DNA of 46,925 nucleotides from Polyangiaceae bacterium (lineage in GTDB: Bacteria; Myxococcota_A; Polyangia; Polyangiales; Polyangiaceae), in contig JADLAB010000251.1 of assembly GCA_020848455.1 (NCBI GenBank), positions 1-46,925 on the forward strand, given 5' to 3'. Below are positions 35,150-43,725 of the stretch, piece by piece; within the stretch, counting starts at the first letter, position 1; each line of letters begins with the position of its first letter. The notes beneath the pieces were generated by a model. The model worked only from the letters and a program-made list of their open reading frames with translations. It made no database searches and was not told the origin of the DNA. Position numbers and translations under genes: made by a program.

Positions 35150-36925
35150 ATGTCCCGCGATCTCGGCGGCATCCTGGCCAGACACCGGAACGACCCCACC
35201 CGGCTCGTGCAGATTCTGCGCGACGTCATGGAAGCGGACGGCTGGATCTCGCCGCCCGCCATCACGGCCTTGGCCGACGGGCTCGGGCTGCCGCGCGCCC
35301 GCGTCGAGGGCGTGGCCGGGTTCTACGCGTTCTTCGCCACCGAGCCGCGCGGGCGCTACCGCGTGCTCTTCAGCGACAACATCACCGACGAGATGGCGGG
35401 CAGCGTCGAGCTCCGTCAGCGGCTGCTCGACGCCTTCCACGTGCGGCTCGGCGAGGTGTCGCGCGACGGGCTCGTGAGCATCGACGTCACGTCGTGCACG
35501 GGCCTGTGCGACCAGGGGCCGGCCCTGCTCGTCAACGGACGGGCCATTCCGCGGCTCACGCACGCGCGCATCGGCGCCATCGCGGCCATGATCCGCGGCG
35601 GGGCGCCACTCACCGAGTGGCCCGACAACCTCTTCGAGATCCACGAGCACGTCGAGCGCCAGGACGTCCTCGTCACGACCCCGTTCGCGCCCGGCGAAGC
35701 GCTCGGCGCCGCCCTCGCGCGCGGCCCGGAGGCGACGCTCGGCGAGGTCGAGCGCTCGCTGCTGCGCGGCCGCGGAGGCGCCGGCTTCCCGACGGGCCAG
35801 AAGTGGCGGCTGTGCCGCGAGGCCCCGGGGGAGCGCTACGTGGTGTGCAACGCCGACGAGGGCGAGCCCGGCACCTTCAAGGATCGCTTCCTCCTCGCGC
35901 GCCACGCCGACCTCGTGCTCGAGGGCATGACCGTCGCGGCGTTCGCCGTCGGCGCGCAGAAGGGCTTGCTGTACCTGCGCGCCGAGTACCCCTTCCTCCT
36001 GCCCGGCCTCGAGGCAGCGCTCGCGCGCCGGCGCCGCGAGGGCCTGCTCGGCGAGCGCATCCGCGGGGCCGAAGGCTTCGACTTCGACATCGAGATCCAC
36101 GTGGGCGCCGGGGCCTACGTGTGCGGCGAGGAGAGCGCGCTCCTCTCGTCGCTCGAGGGTGAGCGCGGCATCCCGCGCAACCGGCCCCCCTACCCCGTGA
36201 CCCACGGCTACCTGCAGAGGCCGACCGCGGTGAACAACGTCGAGACGCTGGCCAAGGCGGCGCTGGTCGCCCGACACGGCGCGGACTGGCTGCGCTCCCG
36301 CGGCACGGGGCGCTCCACCGGCACGAAGCTCCTGTCGGTGTCGGGCGACGTCGCGCGCCCCGGGATCTACGAGTACCCCTTCGGCGTCGCCGTGAAGCAG
36401 GTGCTCGAGGACGCCGGCGCCCGGCGCGTGCAAGCGGTGCAGGTCGGCGGGCCGTCGGGCACCTTGCTCGCGCACAACGAGCTCGAGCGGCGCATCGCCT
36501 TCGAGGACGTGCCGTGCGCCGGGGCCTTCATGGTCTTCGACGAGTCGCGCGACATGATCGACGTGCTCCACAACTTCGCGCGCTTCTTCGCGCACGAGAG
36601 CTGCGGCTTCTGCACGCCCTGCCGGGTCGGCACGACCCTCGAGCGCCAGATGCTTTCGCGCATCACGAGCGGCAAGGGCACGCGCAAGGACGTGAAGGAC
36701 CTCGGCCACGTGGCGCGGCTCATGAAGGCCGCGAGCCACTGCGGGCTCGGGACGACGGCGGGCAACGCCGTGCTCGACGCCTTCGCGAAGTTCAAGCCGT
36801 CCTTCGACCGCCGGCTCGCGTCGCTCGACGTCTTGCCCGTGTTCGACCTCGACGAGTCGCTCGCCGAGGCGCGCGAGGTCACCGGCAGGGACGACGTCGG
36901 CGCACACTTCCCGGAGGAGCCATGA
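35150..36925 (+). CDS. hoxF: NAD-linked [NiFe] hydrogenase diaphorase subunit HoxF (HoxE domain fused)
   Basis: 591 residues. It carries electrons between NAD(H)/FMN and the hydrogenase module. The N-terminal 130 residues are a NuoE/HoxE-type thioredoxin-like domain (VEGVAGFYAFF, then SCTGLCDQGPALLVNG). Then come the FMN/NAD fold of NuoF: RGRGGAGFPTGQKW, NADEGEPGTFKDR, GAYVCGEESALL, and the [4Fe-4S] motif ESCGFCTPCRVGT with the fourth Cys in SHCGLGTTAGN. In the NuoE-like part only the second cysteine pair (CTGLC) is evident; YRVLFSDN stands where the first pair normally begins. The start has GAGGAGG 5 nt upstream. First gene of hoxFUYHW. Confidence 0.95.
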   Translation: MSRDLGGILARHRNDPTRLVQILRDVMEADGWISPPAITALADGLGLPRARVEGVAGFYAFFATEPRGRYRVLFSDNITDEMAGSVELRQRLLDAFHVRLGEVSRDGLVSIDVTSCTGLCDQGPALLVNGRAIPRLTHARIGAIAAMIRGGAPLTEWPDNLFEIHEHVERQDVLVTTPFAPGEALGAALARGPEATLGEVERSLLRGRGGAGFPTGQKWRLCREAPGERYVVCNADEGEPGTFKDRFLLARHADLVLEGMTVAAFAVGAQKGLLYLRAEYPFLLPGLEAALARRRREGLLGERIRGAEGFDFDIEIHVGAGAYVCGEESALLSSLEGERGIPRNRPPYPVTHGYLQRPTAVNNVETLAKAALVARHGADWLRSRGTGRSTGTKLLSVSGDVARPGIYEYPFGVAVKQVLEDAGARRVQAVQVGGPSGTLLAHNELERRIAFEDVPCAGAFMVFDESRDMIDVLHNFARFFAHESCGFCTPCRVGTTLERQMLSRITSGKGTRKDVKDLGHVARLMKAASHCGLGTTAGNAVLDAFAKFKPSFDRRLASLDVLPVFDLDESLAEAREVTGRDDVGAHFPEEP

Positions 36926-37683
36926 GCGAGCCCACGCCGGCACCGGGCGACACGGCGCCCACCTTCTCCCTCGACGGCCACGACGTGCCCTTCGAGACGG
37001 GGCAGACCGTGCTCGCGGCCGCCCTCGCCGCGGGCCACTACATCCCGCACCTCTGCTACCACCCGGAGTTCGCGCCCCACGGCAGCTGCCGGGTCTGCAC
37101 CGTCAAGATCGACGGGCGCCCGACCGCGAGCTGCACCGCGGCGGCCCGTGCCGGGGCCGAGGTCGACTCGCGCAGCGACGAGGTGCTCGAGATGCGGCGC
37201 CGCCTCGTGCAGTTCCTGTTCACCGAGGGCAACCACTTCTGCCCGTCCTGCGAGCAGAGCGGCAGCTGCATGCTGCAGGCCGTGGGCTACGCGCTCGGCG
37301 TCACCAATGCCCACTTCAGCCCCCTGTTCCCCGACCGCCCCGTCGATGCGTCTCACCCGGACGTGCTGCTCGACTTCAACCGCTGCATCCTGTGCGAGCT
37401 CTGCATCCGCGCGAGCGCCGAGGTGGACGGCAAGCACGTGTTCGACCTCTCCGGGCGCGGCATCGACAAGCACCTGATCGTCAACGCGGAGTCGGGGCGT
37501 CTCGCTGACACGGCGCTCGCGGTCGAGGACAAGGCCATGAGCGTCTGCCCCGTGGGGGTCATCCTGCGCAAGCGGCGCGGCTTTCGCGTGCCCATCGGCG
37601 AGCGCCGCTACGACGCCGCACCCATCAGCGTGGTCGCGCTGCAGAAGAAGCCGCGCCCGAGCGCCGCGCCCAAGGAGGGCTGA
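36922..37683 (+). CDS. hoxU: NAD-linked [NiFe] hydrogenase diaphorase subunit HoxU
   Basis: 253-residue iron-sulfur subunit that links HoxF to the hydrogenase dimer, matching the N-terminal part of NuoG. The [2Fe-2S] ferredoxin domain has PHLCYHPEFAPHGSCRVCTV with a later Cys (SCTA). A His-liganded [4Fe-4S] site follows (GNHFCPSCEQSGSC) and then a ferredoxin-type [4Fe-4S] motif (CILCELC) whose fourth Cys is in SVCPVGV. Its ATG overlaps the hoxF stop (ATGA), so translation is probably coupled. Confidence 0.95.
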   Translation: MSEPTPAPGDTAPTFSLDGHDVPFETGQTVLAAALAAGHYIPHLCYHPEFAPHGSCRVCTVKIDGRPTASCTAAARAGAEVDSRSDEVLEMRRRLVQFLFTEGNHFCPSCEQSGSCMLQAVGYALGVTNAHFSPLFPDRPVDASHPDVLLDFNRCILCELCIRASAEVDGKHVFDLSGRGIDKHLIVNAESGRLADTALAVEDKAMSVCPVGVILRKRRGFRVPIGERRYDAAPISVVALQKKPRPSAAPKEG

Positions 37684-37684
37684 C

Positions 37685-38233
37685 ATGGCGGCCGAGAAGA
37701 AGAAGCTCCGTGTCGCGACCGCCTCGCTCGCCGGCTGCTTCGGCTGCCACATGTCGCTGCTCGACATCGACGAGCGGATCGTCGCCCTGCTCGAGCTCGT
37801 CGAGCTCGACCGCACGCCGCTCACCGACCTGAAGCGCGTCGGGCCCTGCGACCTCGGCATCGTCGAGGGCGGCCTGTGCAACGCCGAGAACGTGCACGTC
37901 CTGCAGGCGTTCCGCAAGAACTGCAAGGTGCTCGTGGCGCTCGGCGCCTGTGCCGTCAACGGGGGCCTGCCGGCGCAGCGCAACCACCTCGACATCCGCG
38001 ACTGCCTGCAGACCGTCTACCTGACCGGGCACCGCGTGCGACGCGGCTTCATCCCGAACGACCCCGAGCTGCCGCTGCCGCTCGACAAGGTGCACCCGCT
38101 GCACGACGTCGTGCGCATCGACTACTTCCTGCCCGGCTGCCCTCCGCCGGCCGACGCCATCTGGCAGTTCCTGACCGACCTCATCGCCGGTCGCACGCCG
38201 CAGCTCGGTCACGGGCTCATCCACTACGACTGA
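37685..38233 (+). CDS. hoxY: [NiFe] hydrogenase small subunit HoxY
   Basis: 182 residues, the short small subunit of group 3d hydrogenases, without a Tat signal peptide, so cytoplasmic. Cysteine ligands of the proximal [4Fe-4S] cluster are in LAGCFGCHMSLLD (the CxxC near residue 18), LGACAVNGG and FLPGCPPPAD. Starts one base after the hoxU stop. Partner of HoxH. Confidence 0.96.
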   Translation: MAAEKKKLRVATASLAGCFGCHMSLLDIDERIVALLELVELDRTPLTDLKRVGPCDLGIVEGGLCNAENVHVLQAFRKNCKVLVALGACAVNGGLPAQRNHLDIRDCLQTVYLTGHRVRRGFIPNDPELPLPLDKVHPLHDVVRIDYFLPGCPPPADAIWQFLTDLIAGRTPQLGHGLIHYD

Positions 38234-38271
38234 GGCGCAGCGCCGCCCGCCACCGCGCCCGAGGTACCGCC

Positions 38272-39750
38272 ATGTCGCTCCCGCTCGAGAAGGCCGACCA
38301 CCCCGAGAAGCTGCGCCGCATCGCCATCGACCCGTTGTCGCGCGTGGAGGGCCACGGCAAGGTGACCATCCTGCTCGGCGCCGACGACAAGGTCGAGCAG
38401 GTGCGCCTGCACATCGTCGAGTTCCGCGGCTTCGAGCGCTTCATCCTGGGGCGCCCGTACTGGGAGGTGCCGGTGATGGTGCAGCGCCTGTGCGGCATCT
38501 GCCCGGTGAGCCACCACCTGGCGGCGTCGAAGGCGCTCGACACCGTCGTGGGGGCGCGCGCGCTCACGCCGACGGCCGAGAAGGTGCGCCGGCTCATGCA
38601 CTACGGGCAGATCCTCCAGTCGCACGCCCTGCACTTCTACTACCTGTCCTCGCCGGATCTCTTGTTCGGCTTCGGCAGCGAGGTCGGCAAGCGCAACGTC
38701 GCCGGCGTGCTCGCCGCCTACCCCGAGCTCGCCAAGCAGGGCGTGCTCCTGCGCAAGTTCGGTCAGGAGGTCATCCGCGTGACGGCGGGCAAGCGCGTGC
38801 ACGGGACGGGCTCGATCCCGGGCGGCGTGAACAAGGCGGTCTCGCGCGCCGAGCGCGACGAGCTCCTGCGCCCGCTCGCCGACGTGCTCGCCTGGGCCGA
38901 GGGCGGGCTCGCGCTCGCGAAGAAGCTCTACGTCCGGCACCGCGAGACCTACGAGCGCTTCGGCGCCGTGCGCTCCAACGTGCTCTCGCTCGTGGGCGCA
39001 GGGGGCCGGCTCGACCTCTACGACGGCACGCTCCGGGCGCGCGACGCCGACGGCAAGATCCTCTTCGACGGGGTCGCGTGCGACCAGTACGACACCCTGC
39101 TCGAGGAGAACGTGCGCTCCTGGAGCTACATGAAGTTCCCCTTCATCGGCGCGCTCGGGCCCGAGCTCGGCTGGTACAAGGTGGGGCCGCTCGCCCGCGT
39201 GCAGAACTGCGACTTCATCGCGACCCCGGCGGCCGAGGCCGCCCGGCAGGAGTTTCGCAGCATGACGGGCGGCGCCATGGTGCACGCCACGCTCGCCTAC
39301 CACTGGGCGCGCATGATCGAGCTCGTGCACGCGGCCGAGGTCATCGGCGAGCTCCTCGGCGACGACGACCTCGGCGGCGACGAGCTCGTGGCGAGCGGGC
39401 CGCGCCAGAAGAGCGGCGTCGGCATCATCGAGGCCCCGCGCGGCACGCTCATCCACCACTACGAGGTCGACGCGCAGGATCTCGTCACGATGTGCAACCT
39501 CGTCGTCTCGACCACGCACAACAACCCGGTGATGAACGAGGCCATCCGCGCGGTCGCCCTCGAGTACCTCGACGGCCACGAGCCGACGGAGCCACTGCTC
39601 AACCACGTGGAGGTCGCGATCCGCGCCTACGACCCGTGCCTGTCCTGCGCCACGCACGCGCTCGGCAAGATGCCGCTCGTCATCCAGGTGCTCGATCACG
39701 CGGGCCGCGAGGTGGGGCGCGTCGCGCGCGACGCGGCAGAGCTCGCGTGA
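38272..39750 (+). CDS. hoxH: [NiFe] hydrogenase large subunit HoxH
   Basis: 492 residues carrying the NiFe active site. The N-terminal CxxC motif is QRLCGICPVSHHLA and the C-terminal motif is DPCLSCATH. After the conserved His there are 30 residues (ALGKMPLVIQVLDHAGREVG and 10 more), the extension removed by the HoxW protease after nickel insertion. SRVEGHGKV and RGFERFILGRP are group 3-type large-subunit segments. The ATG lies 38 bp after hoxY. Its stop overlaps the hoxW start by GTGA. Together with HoxFUY it forms the bidirectional NAD-reducing hydrogenase. Confidence 0.97.
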   Translation: MSLPLEKADHPEKLRRIAIDPLSRVEGHGKVTILLGADDKVEQVRLHIVEFRGFERFILGRPYWEVPVMVQRLCGICPVSHHLAASKALDTVVGARALTPTAEKVRRLMHYGQILQSHALHFYYLSSPDLLFGFGSEVGKRNVAGVLAAYPELAKQGVLLRKFGQEVIRVTAGKRVHGTGSIPGGVNKAVSRAERDELLRPLADVLAWAEGGLALAKKLYVRHRETYERFGAVRSNVLSLVGAGGRLDLYDGTLRARDADGKILFDGVACDQYDTLLEENVRSWSYMKFPFIGALGPELGWYKVGPLARVQNCDFIATPAAEAARQEFRSMTGGAMVHATLAYHWARMIELVHAAEVIGELLGDDDLGGDELVASGPRQKSGVGIIEAPRGTLIHHYEVDAQDLVTMCNLVVSTTHNNPVMNEAIRAVALEYLDGHEPTEPLLNHVEVAIRAYDPCLSCATHALGKMPLVIQVLDHAGREVGRVARDAAELA

Positions 39751-40247
39751 CGCCCCCGCCCTTGCTCGTGCTCGGGGTCGGCAACCCGTCGCGCGGCGAC
39801 GACGCGCTCGCGCCTCTCTTGCTCGAGCGCGCCGCGGTCGAGCTCGCACCGGCGCTCGCCCGGGGCGAGCTCGAGCTCCTCACGGACTTCCAGCTCCAGA
39901 TCGAGCACGCGCTCGATCTCGTCGGGCGCACGCGCGTGCTGTTCGTGGACGCGAGCGTGCGGGCCGCCGCGCCCTTCGAGGTCCTGCGCGTCACGCCGGC
40001 GCGCGACGCCTCCGCGACCACGCACGCGCTCTCGCCTGCCGCCGTGCTCGCGACGCACGCCGCGGTCGCCGGCCAGCCGCCCGAGGCCTGGCTCCTGGCG
40101 ATCCGCGGCGAGCGCTTCGAGCTCGGTGAGGGCCTGTCGGACGCGGCGCGCGAGAACCTCGCGGCGGCCGTGCAACACCTCGCGGCGCTCGTGACGGGCA
40201 GCACGGCGTGGGCGGCAGTCGGTCGAGAGGTCGTCGGTCGTCCGTAG
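39747..40247 (+). CDS. hoxW: Hydrogenase maturation endopeptidase HoxW
   Basis: 166 residues, HycI/HoxW-type protease that removes the HoxH C-terminal extension. LVLGVGNPSRGDDALAPLL is the family start with the nickel-binding acidic residue (D of GDDALAP), followed by FVDAS (second acidic metal ligand) and THALSPAAVL with the conserved His. Start GTG 39747 overlaps the hoxH stop. The last few codons lie in repeat-like DNA (from 40234), which makes the final GREVVGRP less reliable as family sequence. Confidence 0.93.
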   Translation: MTPPPLLVLGVGNPSRGDDALAPLLLERAAVELAPALARGELELLTDFQLQIEHALDLVGRTRVLFVDASVRAAAPFEVLRVTPARDASATTHALSPAAVLATHAAVAGQPPEAWLLAIRGERFELGEGLSDAARENLAAAVQHLAALVTGSTAWAAVGREVVGRP

Positions 40248-40320
40248 TCGGTGGCGGCGAGAAAAGCGTCCACTCGGCACGCCGGGCCGTCCGGGCCGAG
40301 AACCGCCAGCGGACGACCGA
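40234..40320. repeat. Inverted 11-bp repeat with degenerate heptamer-like DNA at the hox operon end
   Basis: TCGGTCGTCCG (40234-40244) and its reverse complement CGGACGACCGA (40310-40320), 65 bp apart. The interval and flanks contain further near-repeats (GGTCGAG, GGTCGTC, GGCCGTCCGGGCC, GACCGAAGACCG). It straddles the hoxW stop codon (40245-40247). It may form a stem ending the hox mRNA, and resembles the DNA following the heptamers at 5497-5531. Confidence 0.65.
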
Positions 40321-40357
40321 AGACCGCGAACGGACCAGGGACACCGACCTCTCGGGC

Positions 40358-40795
40358 TCACTCCTCGGGCGGCGCGAGACTCGCGTAGGCGATGTCGCCC
40401 GTCGGCCCGAGCGAGTCCGCGACTGCGGCGAGGGCGTCGAGCGCCGTGAGGATGCCGCGCAGCTCCCCCGCCTCGTTCACGACGACGACGCGGTGGATGC
40501 GCTGCTTGACCATGAGTCGCACGGCGAGGGCGAGCGAGTCGTTCGGGCGCACGGCGTAGACGGGGTCGCTCATGATCTCGGTGACCGGCGTCGCGTCGTC
40601 GGCCCGCAGGAGATCGGCGCGCGACACCACGCCGAGCACCTGCTCGCCGCGCACCACCGGCGCGCCGGTCACCTCGAGGTCGACGAGGATGGTCTTGGCC
40701 TCGCCGGCCGTCGCCGACTCCTCGATGACCCCGACGGCCTCGCTCATCACCTCCGAGACGCGCCGGTGCCGCTCCTCCGCCAGCTTGATCGCCAT
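40358..40795 (-). CDS. CBS-domain pair protein
   Basis: 145 residues made of two CBS motifs: ATAGEAKTILVDLEVTGAPVVRGEQVLGVVSRADLL and DSLALAVRLMVKQRIHRVVVVNEAGELRGILTALDAL. Such stand-alone proteins bind adenine nucleotides and regulate other proteins. The C-terminus is short (PTGDIAYASLAPPEE). It is convergent with hoxW, so no operon tie. Its own promoter was not identified. Confidence 0.9.
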   Translation of the reverse strand: MAIKLAEERHRRVSEVMSEAVGVIEESATAGEAKTILVDLEVTGAPVVRGEQVLGVVSRADLLRADDATPVTEIMSDPVYAVRPNDSLALAVRLMVKQRIHRVVVVNEAGELRGILTALDALAAVADSLGPTGDIAYASLAPPEE

Positions 40796-40813
40796 CGGGG
40801 GCGATTCTGACCG

Positions 40814-42028
40814 CTACGGGCCGGGGTCACAAGCCGCGTGCACGGGTCCCCCGAGGGTCCACGGCGCCAGCACCGCGGCGGCCTCGCACGCCACGCGCCC
40901 GCAACCGAGCACCCGCGCGAGCTCGGGCCGCGCGCGAAAGAGGGCCGTGGCGCGCAGATACGCGGGCAGGTAGACGCGCTCGCGCCCCAGGCCGCCGCCC
41001 CGGTGCGCCCGCGCGGCGACGCGCAGGCGCGCGGCGAGCGGGGCCCCCGTGTCGGCGAGGCTCTGCACCGTGTCGACGAAGGAGGCGCCCTCCTCCATGC
41101 GGCGCGCCGCCCGGTGCCGCAGGGCGAGCTCGCTGCGCCGGACGGCGTCGAGCCAGCCGGCCGCCTGCTCGAGTGCCAGCGCACGCCCCTCCTGATCGTC
41201 CGAGCCGCGGGCCGTGCCGCAGCCGAAGAGCCCGAGCGGAGCGGCGAGCGCGCGCTCGCGCGGGGCCGCGTGGCCGCAGAGCTCGTGGACGACGGTGCGC
41301 TCGGTGGCGCGCCGGCTGAGCCAGCGCCCGCGCTCGACGAAGACGACGCCCGGGCCCGTGGCGGCGAGCGCGGCCAGCCCCTCGACGGCGACCACGCGGA
41401 CGGCGAGCCGCTCGGCGCCGACGGCGGCGCGCAGGCGGTTGAAGAGCGAGCCCGGGTGGGCGGCGTCGTCGCTCCGCACGAGCTCGGCCGCGTCGGCCGT
41501 GCCCGGCGCGGGCGCGGCGCCCAGGCCACCGTGCGCCTCGGAGAAGTCGGCCGCGCCGAGCCACGCGTCCGCGAGCGCGTCCGCGCGACGGTCGAAGGCG
41601 TCGCGCGCTGCGAAGCGCCGGCGGGCGAGCGCGAAGAAGGCGGGGCGCCCGACCTGCTCGCAGAGCTGCGCCTCGAGCTCGAGCTCCTCGGCGCGCGCGG
41701 CGTAGAGCGCGCCGAGCGGGCCCGAGCCCGCGAGCCGGCTCGCGAGCTCGCCGAGCAAGCGGCGCACGGCGGCAAGCTCCGGCGCCGGCGCGTACGCGAA
41801 CGCGGGCGCCCGCTCGGCGCCCGACGCGAAAGCGCCGGCGAGCGCCTCGAGCTCGGCGCCGAGGTTCCTCGGGGTCGCACACCCGATGAGCCGGATGTGC
41901 GCCGCGGCGTCGCCGAGCACGCGCCGCGCCACGCGCTCCCAGGCCGGGATCGTGGGGCGCGGGAGCGGCGCGCTCGGGTCCGCCCGGTCGCACGCGACGC
42001 GGACCTGCGCTGCCGCGGCGCGGCTCAC
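40814..42028 (-). CDS. DUF1704/MATCAP-like putative metallopeptidase
   Basis: 404 residues from GTG 42028, overlapping the phoH stop by 4 bp. The core motif is VVHELCGHA (about residues 245-253), an HExxGH-type zinc site, followed about 25 residues later by SDDQEGRALALEQA, the QEG motif that gives the family its old name (QEGLA-motif protein). The human relative MATCAP is a tyrosine carboxypeptidase acting on tubulin; bacterial functions are unknown. The N-terminal 200 residues are helical. Residues for zinc binding appear intact, so it is probably catalytically competent. Translationally coupled to PhoH. Confidence 0.82.
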   Translation of the reverse strand: MSRAAAAQVRVACDRADPSAPLPRPTIPAWERVARRVLGDAAAHIRLIGCATPRNLGAELEALAGAFASGAERAPAFAYAPAPELAAVRRLLGELASRLAGSGPLGALYAARAEELELEAQLCEQVGRPAFFALARRRFAARDAFDRRADALADAWLGAADFSEAHGGLGAAPAPGTADAAELVRSDDAAHPGSLFNRLRAAVGAERLAVRVVAVEGLAALAATGPGVVFVERGRWLSRRATERTVVHELCGHAAPRERALAAPLGLFGCGTARGSDDQEGRALALEQAAGWLDAVRRSELALRHRAARRMEEGASFVDTVQSLADTGAPLAARLRVAARAHRGGGLGRERVYLPAYLRATALFRARPELARVLGCGRVACEAAAVLAPWTLGGPVHAACDPGP

Positions 42029-43344
42029 AACAGGTTCGCGGCGAGCTCCGCCAGCTCGCTGCGCTCGCCCTTCGCGAGCGCCACGTGCCCCGCGAGCCGC
42101 TCGCTCTTGAAGCGCTGTGCGGCGACCGACAGGCCGTTGCTCGCGTGGTCGACGTAGGGGTGGTCGATCTGGTGCGGATCGCCCGTGAGGATGACCTTCG
42201 TGCCCTCGCCGGAGCGGGTGATGATCGTCTTGATCTCGTGGGGCGTCAGGTTCTGCGCCTCGTCCACGATGAGGAACTGCTTCGGCAGGCTGCGACCACG
42301 GATGTAGGTGAGCGGCTCGACCTGGATGACGCCGTTCTCGACGAGCGGCAGGTAGGCGCGCGAATCGCGCCCGCCGCCAGCCGCGTGCGGGGTTTGCGTG
42401 AAGATGTACTCGAGGTTGTCGAAGATGGGCTGCATCCACGGGTTGAGCTTCTCGTCGACGTCGCCCGGCAGAAAGCCGAGGTCGCGTCCGAGTGGCATCA
42501 CCGGTCGGCTCACGAGCAGGCGCGTGTAGGTGTGGTCGATGGTCGTGCGGTGCAGGCCGGCGGCGAGCGCGAGCAGCGTCTTGCCCGTGCCGGCCTTGCC
42601 GAGCAGGCACACGAGGCGCACCGAATCGTCGAGCAACAGATCGAGCGCGATCGACTGCTCCTTGTTGCGCGGCCGGATCGACATGACGCCCTCGCGCGGC
42701 ACGCGCAGCGCCTTGACGACCTTGCCGTCGTAGCGCGCGAGCGCGGTGTGGCTGAGGGCCTGCTCGTTGCGCAGCAGCACGCCGGCGTTCGGGTAGAGGT
42801 CCGGGTGGCTCACGGTCGCGCTGCCCGTGGCGAAGAAGCCGTCGATGTCCGCGGGCGGGACCTGCACCTCGATCACCGACTTCTCGAGGTCGAGATCCTG
42901 GACGCGCGGGTTCTCGTAGGTCTGCGAGGCGACGCCGATGGCGTCGGCGCGGATGCGCAGGTTGGTGTCCATCGTGACGAACACGGTCGGACACGCCTTG
43001 TCGCGGTCGCGCACGTCGATGGCGGTCTGCAGGATCGCGTGGTCGAGCGAGTTCGAGTCGAGCCCGACGCCGAGCTCGTGGCGCCGCTTCGGGACGGCGA
43101 TCTGGAGCGTGCCGCCGCCCTTCAGCGGCACCTGCTGCGAGAGGCTGCCGTTCTGGCCGCGCAGCTGGTCGAGCACACGCGCCACCGTCCGGGCGTTGCG
43201 GCCCCGCTCGGTGCTCTCGCGCTTGAACTTGTCGATCTCCTCGATCGCGTAGATCGGGACGATGACGTTGTTGTCCTCGAACTTGAAGACCGCGTGGGGG
43301 TCGTGGAGGAGGACGTTGGCATCTAGGACGTAATTCTTCTTCAT
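42025..43344 (-). CDS. PIN-PhoH ATPase
   Basis: 439 residues of the PhoH2 type. The N-terminal PIN ribonuclease domain (about 1-135) has acidic residues in YVLDANVLLHDP, IEEIDKFK and VFVTMDTNLRIRA, consistent with metal-dependent RNA cleavage. The C-terminal PhoH ATPase has Walker A GKAGTGKT (about 248-255), LVSRPVMPLGRD and Walker B FLIVDEAQN. Such proteins act as RNA helicase/RNase or RNA-quality factors. The start ATG 43344 gives MKKNYVLDANVLLHD, the family N-terminus; no good ribosome-binding sequence precedes it. The next gene overlaps it (GTGA), linking the two functions. Confidence 0.93.
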   Translation of the reverse strand: MKKNYVLDANVLLHDPHAVFKFEDNNVIVPIYAIEEIDKFKRESTERGRNARTVARVLDQLRGQNGSLSQQVPLKGGGTLQIAVPKRRHELGVGLDSNSLDHAILQTAIDVRDRDKACPTVFVTMDTNLRIRADAIGVASQTYENPRVQDLDLEKSVIEVQVPPADIDGFFATGSATVSHPDLYPNAGVLLRNEQALSHTALARYDGKVVKALRVPREGVMSIRPRNKEQSIALDLLLDDSVRLVCLLGKAGTGKTLLALAAGLHRTTIDHTYTRLLVSRPVMPLGRDLGFLPGDVDEKLNPWMQPIFDNLEYIFTQTPHAAGGGRDSRAYLPLVENGVIQVEPLTYIRGRSLPKQFLIVDEAQNLTPHEIKTIITRSGEGTKVILTGDPHQIDHPYVDHASNGLSVAAQRFKSERLAGHVALAKGERSELAELAANLL

Positions 43345-43649
43345 GTACCGGGCGTCCGCGCCGCAGAGCTCGCGCCGGATCGGCCGGGCGCGAAGCGCGC
43401 GACCGCCCTCGGCCGCGCGCGTCGTGGCGAGGCGCACCGGGCGCCCGCCCCGAGGGCCCCGGGGAGCGGGTCGCGCGCACGTGCCGCTCCGACGACGCGT
43501 GGGCGGCGCGAGAGGGCAGCGCGGGCGGCTCGTGCCACCGCGGGGCTTCGGAGCTGTCCCTAGCACGGCACGGGCGCGGGGGACCCCCAATCCGACCGGC
43601 GCGCAGCGCCGCCGGCGCGGGGACCGGGCGCGCGGCGTGCGCCTGGGAC
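43345..43649. other. 305-bp divergent intergenic region
   Basis: Between PhoH (leftward) and the small basic protein gene (rightward). No gene is credible here. TGCTAG on the minus strand (43565-43560) is a possible -10 for phoH, with TTGGGG 19 bp upstream as a poor -35. Confidence 0.4.
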
Positions 43650-43678
43650 TTGAAAGGACGCGCGAAGCGAAGTAGAAA
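43650..43678 (+). promoter_or_regulatory. Sigma70-type promoter of the small basic protein gene
   Basis: TTGAAA (43650-43655), exactly 17 bp, TAGAAA (43673-43678). Transcription would begin near 43685, about 40 nt before ATG 43726. It is one of the two best promoter matches in the window and has no other gene to serve. Confidence 0.6.
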
Positions 43679-43725
43679 GCCAAACCCCGGTGCGGCACGA
43701 CCGCCCGAGTGGAGCAGGTGCGACG

